Assembly: GCF_964340395.1 (NCBI RefSeq)
Contig: NC_135550.1
Span: 21,601,676-21,665,675 of the forward strand
Source of the DNA: Glandiceps talaboti
Taxonomy: Eukaryota; Hemichordata; Enteropneusta; Spengelidae
Direction: 5' to 3'
Length of the DNA: 64,000 bases
Each line of letters begins with the position of its first letter. Within the stretch, counting starts at the first letter, position 1. Below, one piece after another: positions 56,840 through 64,000 of this stretch. The notes beneath the pieces were generated by a model. That model did not search any database and was not told where the DNA came from. It saw only the letters and a program-made list of their open reading frames with translations. Position numbers and translations under genes: made by a program.

Positions 56840-59791
56840 GTGAAGAACGAGGAGAAGAATTATTGTCAAGAATGGAACAACAAGAATCTGCTGATGTAAA
56901 GACTGTAGAAGTCATGTCATCAGATCTGGAGCCAGACACTGAAAGCAACGAATTGGGATTACAAGGTAAGAAAAAATGAGAGTTTAAGTACGGGCAAAGT
57001 AATTTAGCTTTGAACGTCTCCTCGTATCTGAAATGTATTTTACAAAATATAGATGTTATATCGTTATGGGTCGATGAAATCAAGGTGTAAATTGACGTAT
57101 CCGTGATAAATCTTCCTAGTTCTCTGTAATTTGGCCAGAAAGGACTGTAAATTGGAGTTAGAGATCGCGACCTACCCGACTCCAATAGCGTCATCTTTAA
57201 TTTAATGTCCGCACATAAAACGAAGGCTTAGGACGTACTGTTTTAAAACAGATGTACATAAATGTTTTTATTCGCAGAAAACCTCTCTGCTTCTAGTACT
57301 AGAGTTGGTGAAGATACTTTGACAAAGCCCGAAGAAAGTAAGACTCCAGATGAGATCGTCTCTGAGGACAAATCAGTAAGTATATGTAAGGATTGTGTTG
57401 ATGTGGAGATACACATTCAGGGACGAATTGGTTTGTCTTTCGTTAGTCTCTAAATTAAGATGACTTGGCTTTACATGTGTGTATTTCAGTTGTAAATAAC
57501 TTCCCAATTTAGCTGGATTACTTAATGACGACAGGAGTGAAACCGATAATTATATTGATTATACAACATGACACCCCCCCCCCTTGTAGATTCACATGAT
57601 CCCTGACTCTGTTCCATTTGCAGAACCAGTGAGGAAAAGTTTGATTCTTTTGCATTTTATGTTTGTCATGAAACTCAGGCCCTATGGGACAGCATTATTG
57701 AAAACTGGGTACCAATTTTTCAAGTTGCTTTATCGGAACTTTCAACATGGCGATATTTCAAAGGAGACATAACATCTAATTATATATAATTTCGCCATTC
57801 TCTCAATAATGATGATGCACAAAAAAAAGGCTATCAAAACATTATTGCTTAAATATTTGATTTTTTTAAAATGATACAAATAGGGGTTCACACTGGGCAC
57901 TATATATCAAATCGTTCATGTTTGTATATATCCTTTCAGGAAACACTCTCCGGAGAAGAATCAGCTGACTGTGATGAAGAACCGAAGTATGCCACAATAG
58001 ATGACATACCAAAACAGGAAACACAACGTGAAATGACGAAAGAGGCCACTTTGCATGATGAAAGTGAGTCTTTAAATCAACCGTCAATACATCTAACATG
58101 CATTTCTTTCAAGTAACAGGGCATTTCTTCTCAGACCACTACTTTTCTTTCAGCATTATTTTGTTAACACTATGAGATAGTTAATTTTGAAATATGGCCT
58201 GTATCCTTTTTAAGAGTGTGTTATGATAAAAAGTCAATCGAAAAAGGTAAATTCTCACGTTTGCGTATTCCCTAAATATATTTTACCATGACAAATTTGA
58301 TTCAATCTACCACCCCTTGTATTTTTTAGAAAAAGAAAAAGAAAAAGGTAAAGGTAGTAGAAGTAAAGGGATTTTCACCAAATTCAAGAGATTTTTCTCT
58401 AAAAACGATGACGTCGCCGAAGTGGTGAATAAACAAGACGTTTCTGAACCAGTTAAGGAAGAAGCAGCTTATAATATAGTGCAGGAACTAACAGAAGCTG
58501 AGACAGCAAAGGATGTATACGAAGTTGTATGTCACCAGGAAACTGACTGGCCAGACTCTGGTAAGAACACATAAAATTACAACCAGCGACAGGCAAGCAT
58601 TTACAAGTGAGACTTGTTACAAAATATGGAAAGTAAATAAATCAATTTGGATTAATAACATTTGGCACTGCATATTGGAACTACAGTACGTGACATACCA
58701 AGGGAACTTGAAATCCGTTTGTGAACGTGAACTCTTATGTATAAAAGGCAATAAAGCTGTTCGTATCAAACCATGAAATGTAACACAAATCCAAAATTAT
58801 CAAGAACTTGTTTGAACGAAAACCTCCCAATAGAATGCAAGTCGAAGTATAAGAGGTGACATAACAAAGCCAATTCAATGAAAATAATAAAAAGTGCTTC
58901 CTTTTAAATATCAATTTAAGTAACTTGTCTTCTCGTGTGAATAGCATCCTTTTCTTTATCCTTACAGGTTCATGGTCTCTGACCGAGGTACTGGGTTGGA
59001 AAATGGTTTATGAACAACAAGGAATTACCTTTAATTGTTTTGGTCAGGTAGTCATTGCTGATACTAATAACCACACGGTTTTGACTTTGAACTCTGCTTA
59101 TAAAATTGAAACAAAGTTATCATTTGATGACCAGTTTCCCTCTAAATTCCAGCCCTTGGATATTGCAGTTACAAAACACAATGAATACTTCATGACTGAT
59201 ATCGGTAATAAACAAGTTGTTTCTTATCAAAAAAGCACTGAAACAGTTCGAACTTTCCTTCGAGATGATAACGTCGATCCAAGAGGTATAGCTGTCATGG
59301 GACTTACGTACTTCTTGACAACTGACCATAGTTCGCGAAAATTAGCCAAATATGATAAGATTGGCCAATGTGTAGCTGAGTTCAAAGGTCAAGATCAGAC
59401 AATACAACAGTTTAATCCCCAGTATGTTGTGGTAAATAGTGTCAACAATGTCCTTGTATCTGACTGGAGTGATGATTCAGGTAGCCGATCCATCAAAGTC
59501 TTTGATGACCAGTTGATATATCTTTTCCAAGTAGGTAGGGATCTGTGGTTTCCCTATGGGCTCGATGTAGACAGGTGGGATAATATGTACGTACTTGATT
59601 GGTGGCCTGGGGGTGTACATGGTAGATTGCTTAAATATACAAAGAAAGGGGAGGTTGAAGAAGTGTCAATAGGCAAGCATAGCCTCGATAGTCCTGTTCA
59701 TATTGCAGTTAGCAAAAAGGGTGTACCTCAAGTGGTTGTTTCAGAGCCATATGGTAACAGAATCAAAGTCTTTACAGCAAAGCAAGACTGA
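56840..59791 (+). CDS. NHL-repeat propeller protein, 5' end not found
   Basis: Five exons in consistent phase: 56840-56965, 57278-57375, 57940-58063, 58330-58560, 58968-59791. The first visible exon starts after an acceptor in phase 1, so at least one upstream exon is missing; the first in-frame Met is at 56872 (456 codons from there). The first three exons encode an acidic disordered region. Exon 4 opens with a lysine-rich run and the basic/aromatic stretch GIFTKFKRFFSKN, then Tyr motifs YNIV and YEVV (YATI is in exon 3). The last exon encodes about 270 residues with six NHL-type blades (FGQVVIADTNNHTV, PLDIAVTKHNEYFMTD, PRGIAVM, NNVLVSDW, WDNMYVLDW, PVHIAVSKKG). Such propellers occur in TRIM-NHL proteins, where they bind RNA or protein, but no RING or B-box is visible here. 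Confidence 0.75.
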
Positions 59792-60122
59792 TTTGATTAC
59801 TGGATTTTACTTTCAGGAGACTCTGAGTTGTAAGATGTGCTTTTGAAGAATGCTGTAACCCATTGTAACTCATTCTTTGCAGTATTTAGGAAAGGTTTCC
59901 TCAGAGAAAGATTATCTGTGAATATGGACAGCTATATGTAACATTAACTTGGTTTTAATGTGAATGTGCATTGGTAGATTATGATATAGTTATTGTAAAC
60001 AGTACTGCCGCACTTAGACAAGGGTAACTACATGGTACCCACATAGTGTGTTATGCTCATACAACATGGGCGACATTACATCTGTATTCTTTGAGTTATT
60101 GTAATAATTTTACATCATATGA

Positions 60123-60128
60123 AATAAA
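60123..60128 (+). terminator. Poly(A) signal AATAAA, NHL gene
   Basis: An AATAAA hexamer lies 332 bp after the NHL stop codon, with no further open frame before it. Confidence 0.6.
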
Positions 60129-60169
60129 TAGACAAATATCATATTTACAAAGAACTTTGCCTCCTTACT

Positions 60170-62260
60170 TTAAAGTCCCAGTTTGCAATTGGGACTAAAA
60201 ATTGGATGAAAAAAACCCAGCTGTCTGACAGAGCTTTAGAAAAAGTTGATCCAGAACATAAGGGCGATTATACTTTTTTGTTATGGCTTCACTGACATTA
60301 TAACACAAATGCAGGAACCCGAGTTTGAATCCTCGACCTTTAAAGGGAAATGCTGCTCCAGGAAACATAGGAATTTTCATAAGCTATGGAGAGTCATTTC
60401 ATGATTTTACATCACCAACTATTTCAGATATAAAGACGCTCAGTGTCGAACACAAATTAGATGCTTGGTGTCAGACAAAAATTAGATGCTCAGTGTCAGA
60501 GAAACATCAAGTTGATCTTGCTTTATAGGGTATCTTTACTATGGGCAACATTCACAGGTGTCAGCAGAACTGATAATTCATATCAATGTATATTCATATG
60601 TTTTACACTGAAAGGAATAAGCACTTAGGAGTCAAGAATATTACTTGACAATATCTCTATTCTTTGGAGTGGTGCTCCTCTTTATGCAACATCAAATAAT
60701 TTATTGGAGATGAGAGCAAATCAATACACTAATTTTTATGTTTCAAAGGCAGCTATCAACAACCTGGTGACTGGGATCATTTCATCAATTTCATCAAATA
60801 TTGCATATGTTATAAAAACTGTGCCGTGTGTGTGTGTCCCATATGTCATCGTTGTGCCAGATTTGAAAGAAATTGGATATTGCATGTCAGAGAACTGACT
60901 TATTGCAGACAGACAGATGCACAGCTGGAGATGGATGGAGCTCTTTGTAGTAACCCCTCCTAAGGGGATAAAAATAAGTCATACAAAAATGAATTTTATC
61001 ATCACATTGCATTTATTTACTTTATTAAAATAACATTCATTCATGCATTACATTTAAATAATACATCTGCAAATAAAATTAATACATTGATTGGAGTGTT
61101 TTTAGACTCCTGTTTAGCTGGTAGAACAAAATCATGTTTTGTTATTGATCACTAAAACCTAAATATGTATTAATAACTACATAACAAACATAAAACCTTA
61201 ATATATATATATTAATACCTACATTACAAACATCAAGTATTTTGATCATAAAATTCATCTCAAACTTCAAAATACACAACACAGTTTATCAAATTACAAA
61301 TTCTTCTCACTGTACCATTAGTACATGTATACTTGATAAATGATCATCTGAAAATGGCATATTCTTCTCAGAGGACTGACAATACCTTTGGACAAGCATG
61401 TAAGTGGATGCAATGTTGTTATTTCCATTTTAAAAATAAATTGTTAATTTGCATATTCATGATTAGAGCAACTATTTACTGGTATTTACTCTCATTTCAT
61501 TCATATAGTTGGCATAGTGATAATTAGATAAACTATTTTCTGGTATTTACTCTCATGTGATTTATGCAATTTGTATAGTGATGATTAGATCACCTATGCA
61601 TACCGGAATGTATCAACTATACAACTTTACAAGTCAACACATAACAAATTTCTGTTGTTACATTTTTTGAACTAACAAATTTTTCAAATCATCGATTTGA
61701 AGTTTCATAAGCATCTTTCTATACATTTCATCACATTGGTGAAACTTTGATGACACTACTACATTAAAGTGGGCAAGACCATCCATTTCCTCTTGATTAT
61801 TTAAGTTATGTGCATAATCAATTCTACAAATTTATGAAAACTTTACTGTGCATAATTGGCTGTATTCTCACCATAACTGTTCCAATGACATATCTTTGAA
61901 TCATCATGAGAACTGAGGTTTATGCCACAAAATAATTTTTTATAAACTTTATGTATACACCTACATTGCTTTTACATTTTTGACATACACCGAAATTTCA
62001 AGAAATATGCTTTCATAAATAAGACTTGAGAACACTGTAAACATAAAGTGGTATGATCAATATAATCAAAGTGAGCATGAGTCAACACTGAAAGTCAGTG
62101 CCCCCCCCCCCCAATCCTCTTCTGGACACAACTGACCCCTATTTAATATGCACTATGTCTAATTGTTGGTATTTCAAATTGTTGGTAAATGTGTTGTTGG
62201 TAGTCTGATCAGTAATACATCAGTTCACAGACAAATAAGTTTCTTACTTGTCTGTGCAGT
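60170..62260. other. Intergenic region with interspersed-repeat remnants
   Basis: No gene is seen. 60730-60975 has the look of an old dispersed repeat, ending in gcagacagacagatgcac and cccctcctaaggggat, a short palindrome. A duplication of about 85 bp lies at 61450-61595 (tggtatttactctcat twice). A poly-C run is at 62101-62112. The right part may be 3'UTR of the zinc-finger gene at 62271. Confidence 0.45.
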
Positions 62261-62270
62261 TTAGTTTTGT

Positions 62271-64000
62271 TCATTGAGGTTCCATTTCATCAATTTGGAT
62301 CACATTCTGTGTACGAATCCTTTCTCTTGTATGGATCCTCATATGTGCTGTCAGATTGCAATTATGATTAAACCCTTTACCACACTCTTTACATACAAAT
62401 GGTCTTTCATTTGTGTGAATCCTCATATGATCTTTCAGGATACGATTATTGTGAAATTTTTTACCACACTCTATGCATTCAAAACGTCTTTCGTTTGTAT
62501 GAACCTCTGATATGTGCCTTTGAAGATAAGTTTTTCTTCGAAAACATTTCCCACATTCTTCACAAACAAATGGCCTTTCTGTTGTGTGGGTCTTCATATG
62601 TTTAAGAACAGCATAATTGTCTTTGAAATGTTTTCCACACTCTTTACATATGAACATTCTTACAGTTGTATGGCTAATCATATGCCTTTTCAAAGAAGAA
62701 CTCCTTACACAACCTTTACCACACTTTTCACAGACATATGGCCTTTCATTTGTGTGCGTTCTTCTGTGAACAGTCAATTCACCACTTTGTTTATACCCTT
62801 TACCACACTTGTCACACACATATGGTCTTTCATCACTGTGGATTCTCATGTGTGCATACAGATCCATACTGTGATAAAATCCTTTACCACATTCTTTACA
62901 TATACATGACTTTATATTTGTGTGGATTGCAAGATGTCTTTCTAAATCTCGCTTTTGATTAAAACGTTTGCCACACTTGTCACACAAATATAGTCCTTCA
63001 TGGGAGTGGCATGATTTCATGTGTTTTTTCAGAGATTTATAGTGTTTCAAACCTTTGCCACACTTTCCACAAACATTAGAGCCTTTACCAGGGTCTTCAC
63101 AGACTTTAAAGTCTTTTCCAGATTCTCCCTTACCAGATGGTTCACAAACTGTATGAATCAACATATGTGAGTTTAGATTACATTTTGTAACAAAACCCTT
63201 GCCACATTTTTCACATACATATGGCCTCTCTTTATGTGTCCACATATGAGATCTAAGAACATTTTTGGAATGAAATCCCTGCCCACACTTTTTACATACA
63301 TGTGGTCTCTCAGTTGTAGGTGTACATCTATGAGATGTTATAGCAGCTTTGAGATGAAACCTTTCACCACACTTTTCACATACAAACGGTGTTTCATCAT
63401 TTGTGTGTACTCTGGTATGATACTTGAGAGTTCCACTGGAGCGATACCCCTTTCCACACCATTTACACACATGTGGACACTTATCTGTATGAGTCATCAT
63501 GTGTACTTGAAGATCATGTTTTTTAAGAAAACCCTTTCCACACTTGTCACAAACATAACTTTGTCTCTCATCTGTATGCACCCACAGATGAGATTTCAGC
63601 TTAGCTCTGACACTAAAACTTTCACCACATTTTTCACATACATATGGCTTTTCATTTGTGTGTATTCTGATGTGTATCTTCAGCTTCCCACTTTCACAAA
63701 ACCCCTTCCCACACCATTCACATACATATGGTCGCTTATCTGAGTGGTATTTCAAGTGTTTATTGAGGTAGGAACGCATGCGGAAAGCTTTACCACATTC
63801 TGTACAAACATGGGGTTTCTCGATTGGATTGATACTTTGAGCACTTTCATTTATCTTTTGAGTACTGTCACAGCTATTGTTTGCATCTTCTAGCTTTTCT
63901 CCACTTTCAGGAATATCATGGTTTATTTCTCTTGGAAAAGGTTGTCCAAGACCACGAGCAACATTTTGTTGTAATCCTACAGAAGGAGGACTATTGTCAG
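62271..64000 (-). CDS. C2H2 zinc-finger protein with 17 fingers, 5' end outside the window
   Basis: The frame is open from the right window edge to the stop at 62271-62273, so only the start is missing. After about 52 visible residues of disordered sequence, 17 C2H2 units run from HVCTECGKAFRMRS to the finger ending TAHMRIHTRERI. Linkers are mostly TNERP/TTERP. Finger 6 has lost its last zinc histidine (SHRCTPT). Between fingers 8 and 9 a degenerate stretch (VCEPSGKGESG, VCEDPGKGS) looks like collapsed fingers. A 17-residue tail (TQNVIQIDEMEPQ) ends the protein. It is probably a sequence-specific DNA-binding regulator. It lies on the same strand as the other zinc-finger gene 12.5 kb away and could be a family member. 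Confidence 0.9.
   Translation of the reverse strand, partial: DNSPPSVGLQQNVARGLGQPFPREINHDIPESGEKLEDANNSCDSTQKINESAQSINPIEKPHVCTECGKAFRMRSYLNKHLKYHSDKRPYVCEWCGKGFCESGKLKIHIRIHTNEKPYVCEKCGESFSVRAKLKSHLWVHTDERQSYVCDKCGKGFLKKHDLQVHMMTHTDKCPHVCKWCGKGYRSSGTLKYHTRVHTNDETPFVCEKCGERFHLKAAITSHRCTPTTERPHVCKKCGQGFHSKNVLRSHMWTHKERPYVCEKCGKGFVTKCNLNSHMLIHTVCEPSGKGESGKDFKVCEDPGKGSNVCGKCGKGLKHYKSLKKHMKSCHSHEGLYLCDKCGKRFNQKRDLERHLAIHTNIKSCICKECGKGFYHSMDLYAHMRIHSDERPYVCDKCGKGYKQSGELTVHRRTHTNERPYVCEKCGKGCVRSSSLKRHMISHTTVRMFICKECGKHFKDNYAVLKHMKTHTTERPFVCEECGKCFRRKTYLQRHISEVHTNERRFECIECGKKFHNNRILKDHMRIHTNERPFVCKECGKGFNHNCNLTAHMRIHTRERIRTQNVIQIDEMEPQ

Noticed and set aside
60310-60345. B-box-like cgagtttgaatcctcga suggesting a tRNA
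   Set aside because: No matching A box, D arm or acceptor stem at the right distance; perhaps a decayed SINE, but not supportable.

Overview
The window is AT-rich DNA from an invertebrate animal nuclear genome. Canonical GT/AG introns run from about 100 bp to 3 kb, and the genes are animal-specific families: a DH-PH RhoGEF, YPEL5, C2H2 zinc-finger proteins and an NHL propeller. It is full of tandem repeats, foldback elements, tRNA-like repeats and poly-G/C runs. A marine bilaterian (lophotrochozoan, hemichordate or cephalochordate) fits, but nothing here fixes the phylum.

Layout. (1) 3.9-21.5 kb, + strand: a PLEKHG1/2/3-type Rho guanine-nucleotide exchange factor. I placed 15 exons with consistent phases. 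The 3'UTR probably runs to a poly(A) signal at 23.6 kb. (2) 23.7-27.6 kb: no firm gene. (3) 27.6-29.8 kb, - strand: YPEL5, with one coding exon and a probable non-coding first exon beside a CRE/E-box/YY1-like promoter. (4) 30-32.6 kb: no gene seen. (5) 32.7-45.7 kb, - strand: a 20-exon gene of about 1142 codons with two N-terminal cadherin-like beta-sandwich modules, a RING/U-box-like Cys/His cluster, a second Cys/His cluster, TPR-like helices and an RGG/Ala-rich linker. I do not recognise it as a named gene. (6) 47.4-49.7 kb, - strand: an 11-finger C2H2 protein with seven SUMO-consensus sites. (7) 50-56.8 kb: transposable-element debris, including a MITE with an 8-bp target duplication. (8) 56.8-59.8 kb, + strand: the 3' part of a gene ending in a six-blade NHL propeller. 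(9) 62.3 kb to the window end, - strand: a 17-finger C2H2 protein, 5'-incomplete.

The most striking signal is structural. Exon edges, each a splice site plus 20-60 bp of adjoining coding sequence, have repeatedly become units of tandem repeats in the neighbouring intron. I find about nine clear cases in two genes, and a weak one in YPEL5. The largest are a 61-bp array of about 19 units, each carrying a 3' splice site (36.2-37.4 kb), and a 42-bp array of seven 5' splice sites that stays open in the coding frame (33.47-33.77 kb). Beside the second array is a 33-nt in-frame exon that looks like a copy of the same edge that gained an acceptor. Coding minisatellites occur inside exons as well (19.5 kb and 48.6-48.8 kb). 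Together these suggest a genome in which short tandem duplication across splice junctions is frequent and may feed new exons or decoy splice sites.
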